NCBI GenBank assembly: GCA_013204685.1
Contig: JABMSC010000048.1
Span: 1-12,984, forward strand
Direction: 5' to 3'
Origin: Candidatus Omnitrophota bacterium
GTDB taxonomy: Bacteria > Omnitrophota > Gorgyraeia > Tantalellales > Tantalellaceae
Length of the DNA: 12,984 nucleotides
Below the pieces are notes generated by a model that was not told the origin of the DNA, made no database searches, and was given only the letters and a program-made list of their open reading frames with translations. Made by a program: the position numbers and the translations under genes. Numbering within the stretch: the stretch's first letter is position 1; every line of letters begins with the position of its first letter. Below are positions 6,288 to 12,984 of the stretch, piece by piece.

Positions 6288-7615
6288 AAAGAGACTTAAA
6301 ACACAACTGGCATCCTTACACGCAAATGAAGGATTGCGAAGACCTGCCGCCAATTCCTATAGCAAAAGCCAAAGGGATAAAACTGTATGACTATGACGGC
6401 AATTTTTATTACGATACCATTTCCAGCTGGTGGTGTAATATTCACGGGCATAATCATCCCAAGATCAATGAGGCAATAAAGGAGCAAGTGGACTCCATGG
6501 GGCACGTTCTCTTTGCCGGTTTTACTCATAAACCGGCAGTAGAACTGTCGGAGAAACTTGCAGGGATAACACCGAAAGATCTGACTAAAGTGTTTTATTC
6601 TGACGACGGGTCGACGGCAGTCGAAACTGCTCTTAAGATGTCGATCCAATACTGGCAGAATATCGGCGAGACGGGAAGGGAGTGCTTCTTGTCTCTCGAC
6701 AGGGGCTATCACGGTGACACTGTCGGCACCATGAGCTTGGGAGGAGCGGATCTCTTCAGCAAAAGGTTTGAAAAATTGTTTTTTAGATCATACAAAGCTC
6801 CAACGCCATACTGTTACAGATGCCCTCTTGGCAGGGAGAAGGATAATTGTTCTCTTGAGTGCCTGGGCGCGATGGAGGACATTCTCAAAGATAATGCCGG
6901 TAAGATCTCTGCGATCATAATAGAACCGCTGCTCATGGGGGCAGCGGGCATGATCATTTATCCCGCTGAATATCTTGAAGGGGTTTATAAACTTTCCCGG
7001 AAATATAATGTGCACTTAATAGCGGATGAAGTTGCCGCGGGGTTTGGCAGAACAGGAAAGATGTTCGCATGTGAACACGCAGGGGTCCAGCCGGATTTCA
7101 TGTGTCTTTCCAAAGGGCTTACCGCCGGATACATGGCGATGGGGGCTACTTTGACAACCGATGAAGTGTACAATGCTTTTTACGATGACCACGACAAATT
7201 AAAGACCTTTTATCACGGACACACCTTTACCGCGAACCCGCTCGCGTGCGCGGCGGCATCCGCGAGCGTTGACGTCTTCAGGAAAGAGGATTCACTGGAA
7301 AACGTAAAAAAGATCAACAAGAAGCTCAGGTCCTTTCTTGATGGAATTGAGGATCATCCGCTGGTAGGGGATACTAGGTGCATAGGCGCTGTAGCCGCGA
7401 TCGAACTGGTTAAAGATAAAAAGTCGAAGGAACCATTCGGACTAAATGAAAGAATAGGGCTCGAGATCTACAGGATGGGGCTGGAAGAGAACTTGATCCT
7501 GCGCCCGCTTGGAAATATTGTGTATCTTTTTCTGCCGTTATCAACAAGATCTGACGAACTCGAGGATATCATAAGAAGGACCACCGGCATCATTAAATCC
7601 CTTAAGGCGGCGTAA
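6269..7615 (+). CDS. bioA: Adenosylmethionine-8-amino-7-oxononanoate aminotransferase BioA
   Basis: This class III PLP aminotransferase converts KAPA to 7,8-diaminononanoate, classically with S-adenosylmethionine as amino donor. At 448 residues it is of normal length. Family markers are HNWHPYTQMKD (12-22), DTISSWWCNIHGHNHP (49-64), SDDGSTAVETALKM (111-124), GYHGDTVGTMS (147-157), IADEVAAGFGRTG (251-263) with D253 binding the PLP pyridine nitrogen, and SKGLTAGYMAMG (281-292) with K282 forming the Schiff base. A four-cysteine insert (C182, C185, C194, C198) is present, as in many non-enterobacterial BioA proteins. Some relatives (BioK) use lysine instead of SAM, and I cannot decide the donor from sequence. 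AGGGAAAG at 6257-6264 is the ribosome site. It is the last biotin gene; no clear terminator follows. Confidence 0.96.
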   Translation: MGNDLVKRDLKHNWHPYTQMKDCEDLPPIPIAKAKGIKLYDYDGNFYYDTISSWWCNIHGHNHPKINEAIKEQVDSMGHVLFAGFTHKPAVELSEKLAGITPKDLTKVFYSDDGSTAVETALKMSIQYWQNIGETGRECFLSLDRGYHGDTVGTMSLGGADLFSKRFEKLFFRSYKAPTPYCYRCPLGREKDNCSLECLGAMEDILKDNAGKISAIIIEPLLMGAAGMIIYPAEYLEGVYKLSRKYNVHLIADEVAAGFGRTGKMFACEHAGVQPDFMCLSKGLTAGYMAMGATLTTDEVYNAFYDDHDKLKTFYHGHTFTANPLACAAASASVDVFRKEDSLENVKKINKKLRSFLDGIEDHPLVGDTRCIGAVAAIELVKDKKSKEPFGLNERIGLEIYRMGLEENLILRPLGNIVYLFLPLSTRSDELEDIIRRTTGIIKSLKAA

Positions 7616-7644
7616 TTCGTGTACAGCCACGGGCCAACAACTTC

Positions 7645-7673
7645 TTGCCACATATGATTATTTTTACTATAAT
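7645..7673 (+). promoter_or_regulatory. Sigma-70-type promoter for the adenosyltransferase gene
   Basis: TTGCCA (7645-7650), exactly 17 nt, then a perfect TATAAT (7668-7673). Transcription would start around 7680, leaving a leader of roughly 24 nt that carries the GGAGGA ribosome site at 7694-7699. This separates the gene from the biotin operon. Confidence 0.72.
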
Positions 7674-7703
7674 ACCTTCTAATATCAATCTATGGAGGAA
7701 TTT

Positions 7704-8234
7704 ATGGCCGTTAGAACCGGTAAAGGCGACAAGGGGTATACGGAACTTTCTTTCCGTAAGCGCATCAGTAAGGATTCAGCAGACATACGCGCAATAGGCG
7801 ATCTGGATGAACTTAACGGCTGCCTGGGATTAGCCAAAGTCCGGGTGAAGTCGAAGCAGGATAAGGCTATCCTGGAGAAGATCCAGCAGTTCGTTTCCAT
7901 GATAGCTTCTGAGATAGTGATCGGCACTGAGAAAAAGAAGAAAATGGGCCACCTCCTGAGGAAGGATGATTCTGAGTGGCTTAAGAATACGGTTTACCGG
8001 CTTGAACAGGAAGTTGAGATCGAGAACCGGTTTTATGTTCCCGGGGATAATGAGGTATCTGCATTTCTGGATATAACCAGAGCTGTTGCCCGGAGGGCAG
8101 AGAGCAGCGTTGTGGGGTTGTTTAACAATGACGCCATAAAAAACACGCAAGCTCTGGTATGCATGAACTGTATTTCTGACGTTTTGTTCATACTTGCGCG
8201 AAAACATGGAAAAAAGAAACGCAAGAGAAAATAA
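7704..8234 (+). CDS. Cob(I)alamin adenosyltransferase, PduO type
   Basis: The enzyme transfers the adenosyl group of ATP to cob(I)alamin, giving the coenzyme B12 used by mutases and class II ribonucleotide reductase. The protein shows the PduO/MMAB ATP-binding start TGKGDKGYTEL (about 5-15), the IRAIGDLDELNGCLGLAK signature (28-45), and the C-terminal helix LDITRAVARRAESSV, matching the conserved arginine-rich motif of the trimeric family. I chose ATG 7704 over the upstream ATG 7692 because GGAGGA (7694-7699) lies 4 nt before it and overlaps the earlier codon, giving 176 residues. The protein ends in a very basic tail (KHGKKKRKRK). No cobalamin biosynthesis or B12-dependent enzyme gene is adjacent. 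Confidence 0.92.
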   Translation: MAVRTGKGDKGYTELSFRKRISKDSADIRAIGDLDELNGCLGLAKVRVKSKQDKAILEKIQQFVSMIASEIVIGTEKKKKMGHLLRKDDSEWLKNTVYRLEQEVEIENRFYVPGDNEVSAFLDITRAVARRAESSVVGLFNNDAIKNTQALVCMNCISDVLFILARKHGKKKRKRK

Positions 8235-8244
8235 TTTTTAAGGG

Positions 8245-8264
8245 ATCCCCGCGTTCGCGGGGAT
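8245..8264. repeat. REP-like GC-rich palindrome before lpdA
   Basis: ATCCCCGCG (8245-8253) pairs perfectly with CGCGGGGAT (8256-8264), leaving two T between the arms (an 8-bp stem with a GTTC loop is the realistic fold). It is followed by GAC and then AT-rich sequence. The wording closely resembles the ATCCCCGC...GCGGGGATGAC palindromes scattered between genes in many bacteria (recollection, not a search). It lies 11 nt before the lpdA ATG. It could act as a weak terminator for the gene upstream, or fold over the ribosome site of the gene downstream. Confidence 0.65.
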
Positions 8265-8275
8265 GACATATTTTT

Positions 8276-9682
8276 ATGGAAAACAAATACGACTATATTG
8301 TGATCGGAAGCGGCCCCGCCGGGCACGTGTCGGCGATAAGGGCGGCGCAACTCGGCCTCAAGACCGCAGTCATAGAAAAAGACCCCAACATGCTCGGCGG
8401 AGTGTGCCTTAATGAAGGATGTATTCCCGCCAAATCTCTTATTAACAGCGCGAAGATCTACGGCATTATTAAGAACGGGTCCGGGGTGTTAACTTCGGAT
8501 CTTGAGCATGCGGGCGTTAGCATGAAAAAAATAGTCGAGAAAAGCCGGCAGGCCGCTGATCAACTTTCTAAGGGACTGGCGTTCCTTTTTAAAAAGAACG
8601 GTATTGATCTTATAGAAGGTACCGCTAAATTCGTTGATAAGAATACTCTCCTGGTGACAGCTGAAGGCGGGGAAGACCTGACAGTAACAGCCGATAAGAT
8701 CTTGATCGCGACGGGTTCGGCCGCGCGCGCTCTTCGGGATATGCCTTTTGACGGCAGGCATATCATTTCAAGCTCGCAGGCTATACGCCTTGACAGTGTG
8801 CCTGAAAAGATACTGATAGTCGGCGGCGGGGCGATCGGGACGGAATTCGCGTCGTTTTTTAATATGATAGGAACGGATGTTACTGTGGTTGAGATAGAGG
8901 ATTCGCTTCTTCCCGGTGGGGACAAGGAAGTTTCAAGGCGGCTTGCGACCCTATTTAAGAAGAAAGGCATTAATGTCTGGACTTCCTGCCGGGTAAAAGA
9001 AGCGTCACCATCAGACGGCAGAGTCTCCGCCATCATAGAGACCAGAGAGAAAGAAATTTCAAAAGAATATGATTTTATCCTTGTCTCTATCGGCCGAGAT
9101 CCTTCAACCTCAGGATTAGCCCTGGATTCAGCAGGTGTGGAAACGGATGAAAATGATTTTGTAAAGGTGAACGAAAAAATGCAGACAACTGCGGAGAATA
9201 TATACGCAGCCGGAGATGTCCTCCCGACACCTCTATTAGCGCACATGGCCTCCGCTGAAGGCGAGGTAGCCGCGGAAGCTGCGGCGGGGCATGATCCCGA
9301 GCCGATCGATTACAGCGCAGTACCGAATGCTGTATACACCGATATTCAAGTGGCCAGTGTCGGCCTGACAGAGGAAGAAGCCAAAGCCCGGGGCATTGAG
9401 CATGCAGCAGGCAAGCAGTTCTTCAAGTCTAACGGCAAGGCCGTTGTGATCGATGAAACTGACGGCTTTATCAAGGTGATCGCCGAGATAAGTACGGGCA
9501 AGATCCTTGGAGTACATATGATAGGACATGAAGCCACCGAGCTTATCCATGAATTCGTTGTTGCAAAAAAGGCGGGACTCACGGTTCGGGATATAGCGAC
9601 AGCCGTACACGCCCACCCGACTCTTTCCGAAACTGCGATCGATGCTTGTCGGGCTGTATTTGACAAACCCATTCACGGATAG
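8276..9682 (+). CDS. lpdA: Dihydrolipoyl dehydrogenase (E3)
   Basis: E3 re-oxidises protein-bound dihydrolipoamide with NAD+ in 2-oxoacid dehydrogenase complexes and in the glycine cleavage system. The 468-residue protein has the FAD dinucleotide fold IGSGPAGHVSAIRAA (10-24), the redox-active disulfide C44 and C49 in GGVCLNEGCIPAKSLI, a second (NAD) glycine motif VGGGAIGTEFASFF, the FAD-contacting AAGDVLPTPLLAH, and the C-terminal catalytic pair H447 and E452 in HAHPTLSE. All features of a working lipoamide dehydrogenase are present, so mercuric or glutathione reductase is unlikely. None of its partners (E1, E2, GcvT, GcvH, GcvP) is adjacent. The only Shine-Dalgarno candidate, GGGGA at 8259-8263, is part of the hairpin upstream and is rather distant (12 nt). 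Confidence 0.95.
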   Translation: MENKYDYIVIGSGPAGHVSAIRAAQLGLKTAVIEKDPNMLGGVCLNEGCIPAKSLINSAKIYGIIKNGSGVLTSDLEHAGVSMKKIVEKSRQAADQLSKGLAFLFKKNGIDLIEGTAKFVDKNTLLVTAEGGEDLTVTADKILIATGSAARALRDMPFDGRHIISSSQAIRLDSVPEKILIVGGGAIGTEFASFFNMIGTDVTVVEIEDSLLPGGDKEVSRRLATLFKKKGINVWTSCRVKEASPSDGRVSAIIETREKEISKEYDFILVSIGRDPSTSGLALDSAGVETDENDFVKVNEKMQTTAENIYAAGDVLPTPLLAHMASAEGEVAAEAAAGHDPEPIDYSAVPNAVYTDIQVASVGLTEEEAKARGIEHAAGKQFFKSNGKAVVIDETDGFIKVIAEISTGKILGVHMIGHEATELIHEFVVAKKAGLTVRDIATAVHAHPTLSETAIDACRAVFDKPIHG

Positions 9683-9718
9683 GACTCGTTGTGCTTAAAG
9701 GATCGGCTCTCTCCTCAT

Positions 9719-9748
9719 CCTTACCCCTTATCGCTTGCCCCTTACCTC
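9719..9748. repeat. Pyrimidine-rich degenerate short repeat
   Basis: Within the 145-nt gap after lpdA, the words CCTTACCCCTTA (9719-9730) and GCCCCTTACC (9737-9746) repeat a CCCCTTA core. Read on the other strand it is a GGTAAGGGGCAAG type of purine run. It has no coding potential. It may be the worn remnant of a short tandem or dispersed intergenic repeat. No hairpin terminator for lpdA is evident beside it. Confidence 0.35.
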
Positions 9749-9757
9749 TGATTTCAC

Positions 9758-9786
9758 TTGCCATAATTACGCCTAAATAGTATCAT
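9758..9786 (+). promoter_or_regulatory. Sigma-70-type promoter for rmuC
   Basis: TTGCCA (9758-9763), exactly 17 nt, then TATCAT (9781-9786, five of six consensus bases). The predicted start is near 9793, leaving a leader of about 35 nt with no recognisable Shine-Dalgarno before the ATG at 9828. Confidence 0.6.
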
Positions 9787-9827
9787 ATTTATATAGACAA
9801 CAGTAATTACTTACCACATAAATCATT

Positions 9828-10862
9828 ATGGATATATTAATAGTAATCCTCTTATTTTTTCTTCTTGTTCTTGTCGGAGCTCTCATCTGGGTCAGCAGCG
9901 TATCCGGCTCCAAAAAAGAGCATATAGAAGCGATCCTGAATGAAAAATTTATCAGCTTTTCTGATAATATCCGTGAGACTATGGATACTACCCGCCGGGA
10001 AGTCGAAAAATCAAAGGATGTGCTGTCACACAATGCGCTTAAAACCCTTGAGCATATATCCAGCATGAACACAACCGTGGGAGATCTTGTAAAACAGCAG
10101 GAGAAAGCCGAAAAATTAGGCCAGTCTCTCGAATACCTTCTTCAGGCTCCGAAATTGCGCGGGAATTACGGCGAAACCGTGCTTGAAGAGATGCTGGAAA
10201 GGGTTCTTCCCAAAGGTATGTGGCAGCGTCAGTACCAGATAGAAGGCGCAGAAAAAGTCGACGCGGTTGTAAAGTATAAGGATGTGGTTATACCTATTGA
10301 TTCAAAGTTCCCTAAAGACGATTATCAGAAATATCTGGCAGCTACGGATACTCAGGAGAAGAAGGAACACTGGGCAAATTACGAGAAGGCCCTCAAGGTC
10401 CAGATCAATTCAATAAAGGACAAGTATATTAAACCTGAAAAAGGCACGACCGAATTCGCGCTTCTATTCATCCCTTCAGAGGCTATTTATTATGAAACCA
10501 TCGCGGAGAAGAACTATTTAGACGACCCATGCCTTATATATGAATATGCGTCCGACCGCAAGGTTATGCCCGTAAGCCCGAACACATTCTATGCGTTTTT
10601 GAATGTGATAATTCTCGGCGTGAGAAACATCGAGATAGCCAAGGAAGCCAGGAAACTCCAGGCCATGCTTACCAAGGTTGAAAAAGATTTCGGATTCTTT
10701 TACCAGAATTACGAAAGTATCGGTAAGGCTCTTGAAAAAGCGTCGAAATGTTACGATACCGGGAACGACCAGGTGCAGCGTTTCAAGAAAAACCTTGATT
10801 CGACTTTAAAGTTCGAGATACAGGACCAGGGCGCAGGTGACAAGATGCTTCCTGAGGAATGA
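9828..10862 (+). CDS. rmuC: RmuC-family DNA recombination protein
   Basis: The 344-residue protein starts with a single strong membrane helix (about residues 3-24, mostly I, L, V and F). A charged segment with coiled-coil character follows (about 30-95), then the RmuC domain, recognisable from LRGNYGETVLEEMLERVLP (about 112-130), VDAVVKYKDVVIPIDSKFP (about 145-163), FALLFIPSEAIYYE, and VMPVSPNTFYAFLNVIILG. RmuC limits inversions between short inverted repeats in E. coli and has a nuclease-like restriction-endonuclease fold; its biochemical activity is poorly defined. The N-terminal helix would tether it to the cytoplasmic membrane with the domain in the cytoplasm. It is shorter than E. coli RmuC, which has a longer coiled coil, but this compact form is common. 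Its 3' end approaches the next gene without a terminator. Confidence 0.93.
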   Translation: MDILIVILLFFLLVLVGALIWVSSVSGSKKEHIEAILNEKFISFSDNIRETMDTTRREVEKSKDVLSHNALKTLEHISSMNTTVGDLVKQQEKAEKLGQSLEYLLQAPKLRGNYGETVLEEMLERVLPKGMWQRQYQIEGAEKVDAVVKYKDVVIPIDSKFPKDDYQKYLAATDTQEKKEHWANYEKALKVQINSIKDKYIKPEKGTTEFALLFIPSEAIYYETIAEKNYLDDPCLIYEYASDRKVMPVSPNTFYAFLNVIILGVRNIEIAKEARKLQAMLTKVEKDFGFFYQNYESIGKALEKASKCYDTGNDQVQRFKKNLDSTLKFEIQDQGAGDKMLPEE

Positions 10863-10881
10863 TCTCCGGAAAAGAGTACGC

Positions 10882-11892
10882 ATGAAAAGAAAAGCAATGC
10901 TTTGGAAAAACCTGGAAGACAATAAGGTCCTGTGCGAACTGTGCGCGCATCAATGTAAGATCCCCGAGGACGGATTCGGTTTTTGCGGAATGAGGCAGAA
11001 CCTGAAAGGCGAATTATACACCTATGCTTACGGCCGGGTAATAGCCAATCACGTCGATCCGATAGAGAAGAAGCCGTTCTATCATTTTCTTCCAGGAACA
11101 CATGCCTATTCGATCGCAACTATTGGATGCAACTTTCATTGTTCATTCTGCCAGAACTGGACCATTTCGCAGATCTCAGCCAGGGACGGTGATGTTGGAG
11201 GCGCAAAACTTCTTCCGGACCAGATCGTAGATGAGGCCCTTAGAAATAACTGCAAAAGTATCTCTTATACCTATACCGAGCCGACAATATTCTTTGAATA
11301 TGCGCATGAAACTTCCAGACTGGCAAAGGAAAAAGGGCTGTACAACACTTTTGTCACAAACGGATTTATGACCGAAAAGGCAATAAAGGAAATAAGCCCT
11401 TATCTGGACGCTGCAAATGTTGATCTTAAGTTTTTCAGCGAAGAAAGTTACCAGAAGGTTTGCAAGGGTAAACTTCAGCCGGTACTGGATTCTATCGTGA
11501 ACATGAAAAAAGAAGGCATCTGGGTTGAAGTGACAACGCTTATCATTCCGGGAGAGAACGATTCGGAGAAAGAGATACGGGATATAGCCCGCTTTATTGC
11601 CGGGGTCGGGAAAGAGATCCCATGGCACATAAGCCGTTTTCATCCGGATTATAAATACACGAAAGCTGATTTTACCCCGATCGCTGCCCTGGAAAAAGCG
11701 CTCAGTATCGGAAAAGAAGAGGGGCTTAAATATATCTATATAGGCAACATTTACACGACTGAAGAGACGGTCTGTCCGGGCTGCGGGAGCGTGCTGATAG
11801 AGCGCAGTGGCTTCAAGATAAGCCCTCCAAAAGGCTTTTCCGGAGGCAAGTGTACCTCTTGCGGGACTATCATTGAAGGGGTGTGGGAGTAA
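10882..11892 (+). CDS. amrS: AmrS, radical SAM protein of the AmmeMemoRadiSam group
   Basis: Read from ATG 10882, this is a 336-residue radical SAM enzyme. An N-terminal cysteine cluster, C18, C21, C25 and C35 (CELCAHQC...GFCG), is followed by HVDPIEKKPFYHFLPG (57-72). The SAM-cluster motif CNFHCSFCQNW (C83, C87, C90) comes next, then SYTYTEPTIFFEYA, VDLKFFSEESYQ and TTLIIPGEND. A C-terminal zinc-ribbon-like pair has C298, C301, C324 and C327. This layout matches AmrS, which often co-occurs with the AMMECR1 and Memo proteins; the reaction is not established, to my knowledge. It is also distantly related to pyruvate formate-lyase activating enzymes. The frame is open upstream to 10837, overlapping rmuC, but GGAAAAGAG (10868-10876) lies 5 nt before 10882, and homology begins there. 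Cotranscription with rmuC is likely. Confidence 0.9.
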   Translation: MKRKAMLWKNLEDNKVLCELCAHQCKIPEDGFGFCGMRQNLKGELYTYAYGRVIANHVDPIEKKPFYHFLPGTHAYSIATIGCNFHCSFCQNWTISQISARDGDVGGAKLLPDQIVDEALRNNCKSISYTYTEPTIFFEYAHETSRLAKEKGLYNTFVTNGFMTEKAIKEISPYLDAANVDLKFFSEESYQKVCKGKLQPVLDSIVNMKKEGIWVEVTTLIIPGENDSEKEIRDIARFIAGVGKEIPWHISRFHPDYKYTKADFTPIAALEKALSIGKEEGLKYIYIGNIYTTEETVCPGCGSVLIERSGFKISPPKGFSGGKCTSCGTIIEGVWE

Positions 11893-11900
11893 GCGCACCT

Positions 11901-11918
11901 GGCGCCTTTTCAGGCGCC
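11901..11918 (+). terminator. GC-rich hairpin after amrS
   Basis: GGCGCCT (11901-11907) pairs with AGGCGCC (11912-11918) around a TTTC tetraloop, 8 nt after the amrS stop. No T-run follows, so it is at best a weak or attenuating terminator. It may instead stabilise the upstream mRNA, allowing some read-through into the next gene. Confidence 0.4.
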
Positions 11919-11935
11919 GAACACGAAAGGGTTAC

Positions 11936-12984
11936 ATGAAAAAGTTTTTTCTTGCGTTGTTTATACTGATCCTGCTGGCTGCAGGTGCTGTATATGTTTT
12001 CCGGCACCAGATAATCGAGTATTCCGCCCAGTCAATAGAGTCGATAATAAAACAAAAACTTCCCGATTATGTGTATGTCGATAGACTGCACTTTGACTAT
12101 AAAAACAACAGGCTTGAGATCAGGGGGTTAGCCATAAAGAACCCGCCGGGATACCGGAACGAGTATCTTGCGACGGTAGACATTGTTGTATGCGATTACC
12201 GCATGAGGGGTGCAAATATACTGGACGGGATAGAGGTCACAAAGATCGTAGCAACGGGTCCCGTGATCAATATTGAACGGGATAGTGCGGGACGTCTTAA
12301 TGTGAACGAAATGGCGGAAGTGATGAACCCCGGCGGAGGGCGCAGGCTTATAAATGACGGAGGCGCAAAGGAGAGCATAGTTTCGTATGTTAAAGACAGA
12401 ACACAGATAAACAGTCTTTCGGATATAGTTAAATTGACCGAGAGGATCAATATAGTGGGTGGGAAGCTTATCCTGCTCGATAGTTTTATAACGCGGCCGG
12501 CGTATCGTGTGACGTATGAAGATATGAATGGTGTTCTTGATCTGAAACTAAGCGATGATTACCGCAAAGTTGTTTTTGTGAAAAGCCGGGGGGATGGTCT
12601 TGTTGAAGGTAAGCCATCCCAGCAGGTCAAGTGGGATATTGCGCTTGACCCGACAGCGAGAGATCTTACCATGCAAAGCAGTTTCGATGTGAGCAATATT
12701 GATATACGGCTCTTTGAACCCTACTATGACATGTATTCTCCGGTAATTATCGATCGCGGACGGTGCTCCGGCACTCTTGTCTTTAACTTTGATAACGGCG
12801 CTATAAATTCCAGCAATACGCTATACCTGAATGATTTTGTTTACAGGGAAAAAGAGGGGAGCCTCGGGGCTCAGTACTGGAATGTAGGGATCTCGGAAGT
12901 GGTGCGGTACCTCAAGTCTTCTTCGGGGGAAATAGTGTTCGATTTCAAAATAACAGGTGACATGAAGAATCCAAAGATCTACCC
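11936..12984 (+). CDS. AsmA/DUF748-like membrane-anchored protein, N-terminal part (cut by right edge)
   Basis: The frame opens at ATG 11936, preceded by AAAGGG (11926-11931), and runs open for 349 codons off the window. An uncleaved signal-anchor or single membrane helix covers about residues 4-22, leaving the rest outside the cytoplasm. The sequence then reads like the AsmA superfamily: LPDYVYVDRLHFD (42-54), LEIRGLAIKNPPGY (60-73), IEVTKIVATGPVINIERD (99-116) and AGRLNVNEM (118-126). These match the repeating 'l-l-gl-i-NP-Gy' and 'i-i--P-i-ie-d--g-lN' pattern. A later DFKITGDMKNPKIY segment, near the right edge, is also typical. AsmA-like proteins form long beta-groove bridges across the periplasm and are linked to phospholipid transport or outer membrane assembly. 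Family identity is by pattern only; the C-terminal end is unseen. Confidence 0.75.
   Translation, partial: MKKFFLALFILILLAAGAVYVFRHQIIEYSAQSIESIIKQKLPDYVYVDRLHFDYKNNRLEIRGLAIKNPPGYRNEYLATVDIVVCDYRMRGANILDGIEVTKIVATGPVINIERDSAGRLNVNEMAEVMNPGGGRRLINDGGAKESIVSYVKDRTQINSLSDIVKLTERINIVGGKLILLDSFITRPAYRVTYEDMNGVLDLKLSDDYRKVVFVKSRGDGLVEGKPSQQVKWDIALDPTARDLTMQSSFDVSNIDIRLFEPYYDMYSPVIIDRGRCSGTLVFNFDNGAINSSNTLYLNDFVYREKEGSLGAQYWNVGISEVVRYLKSSSGEIVFDFKITGDMKNPKIY

Noticed and set aside
6812..6862. Four-cysteine insert in BioA as a possible new metal-binding domain.
   Set aside because: The YCYRCP...C...C pattern is, from memory, common in BioA proteins outside the enterobacteria, so it is not novel here.
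7692..7703. ATG at 7692 as the start of the adenosyltransferase.
   Set aside because: That codon overlaps the GGAGGA that is ideally placed for ATG 7704, and the family's conserved start (AVRTGKGDKG) follows directly from 7704.
9683..9757. A terminator for lpdA from the weak AAGGAT/ATCCTT pairing.
   Set aside because: Only six base pairs around a 13-nt loop, and no T-run follows.
10837..10881. A longer AmrS beginning at 10837 and overlapping rmuC.
   Set aside because: The extra 15 residues have no resemblance to the family's N-terminus, and a good ribosome site sits just before 10882.
1..12984. Search for a new defence, mobile or secondary-metabolite system.
   Set aside because: Every sizeable gene belongs to a known housekeeping family. 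There are no transposase, integrase, phage, toxin-antitoxin or CRISPR signatures and no tRNA or rRNA, so claiming a new system would not be justified.

Overview
The window is about 13 kb of chromosomal-looking sequence from an uncultured-type bacterium. Every recognisable gene lies on the + strand, and spacing is tight. The gene set looks Gram-negative and anaerobic. A membrane-anchored AsmA-like protein suggests an outer membrane. A biotin synthase of the type found in strict anaerobes, an oxygen-labile-looking dihydroxy-acid dehydratase and an AmrS radical SAM enzyme suggest anaerobic life. A lineage such as Omnitrophota, Elusimicrobiota or a deltaproteobacterial-type group would fit, but that is a low-confidence impression and not a placement.

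Layout, left to right. (1) 1-263 is the C-terminal end of a thioredoxin reductase. (2) 364-2028 is ilvD, a branched-chain amino acid and pantothenate precursor enzyme standing alone. (3) 2031-2159 is a nested palindromic repeat that fills the gap before a zinc-ribbon Nudix hydrolase (2164-2661), which ends in a textbook terminator (2687-2721). (4) 2736-7615 is a complete biotin cluster, bioB-bioF-bioC-bioD-bioA, whose genes overlap or nearly touch. It is preceded by a convincing BirA (biotin repressor) operator at 2742-2773 that overlaps a probable extended -10 promoter. (5) 7645-8234 is a PduO-type cob(I)alamin adenosyltransferase with its own near-consensus sigma-70 promoter. (6) 8245-9682 is a dihydrolipoyl dehydrogenase with a REP-like hairpin directly in front of its start codon. 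(7) 9758-11892 is another promoter, then an RmuC-family protein and an AmrS radical SAM protein, probably cotranscribed. (8) 11936 to the right edge is the start of an AsmA/DUF748-like protein.

How the genes work together. BioC primes pimelate synthesis by methylating malonyl-ACP. The fatty-acid machinery, encoded elsewhere, elongates it. BioF, BioA, BioD and BioB then convert the pimeloyl unit to biotin. BirA with biotinyl-AMP should shut the operon down through the operator. The esterase that removes the BioC methyl group (BioH, BioG or BioK type) is not in the window. The other genes have individual housekeeping roles and no obvious joint pathway.

I found no defence island, CRISPR array, prophage, transposase gene, rRNA or tRNA, and nothing that amounts to a new system. 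The points most worth a second look are the BirA operator and the conflicting bioB start, the anaerobe-type BioB ligand pattern, and the two repeat elements lying against start codons.
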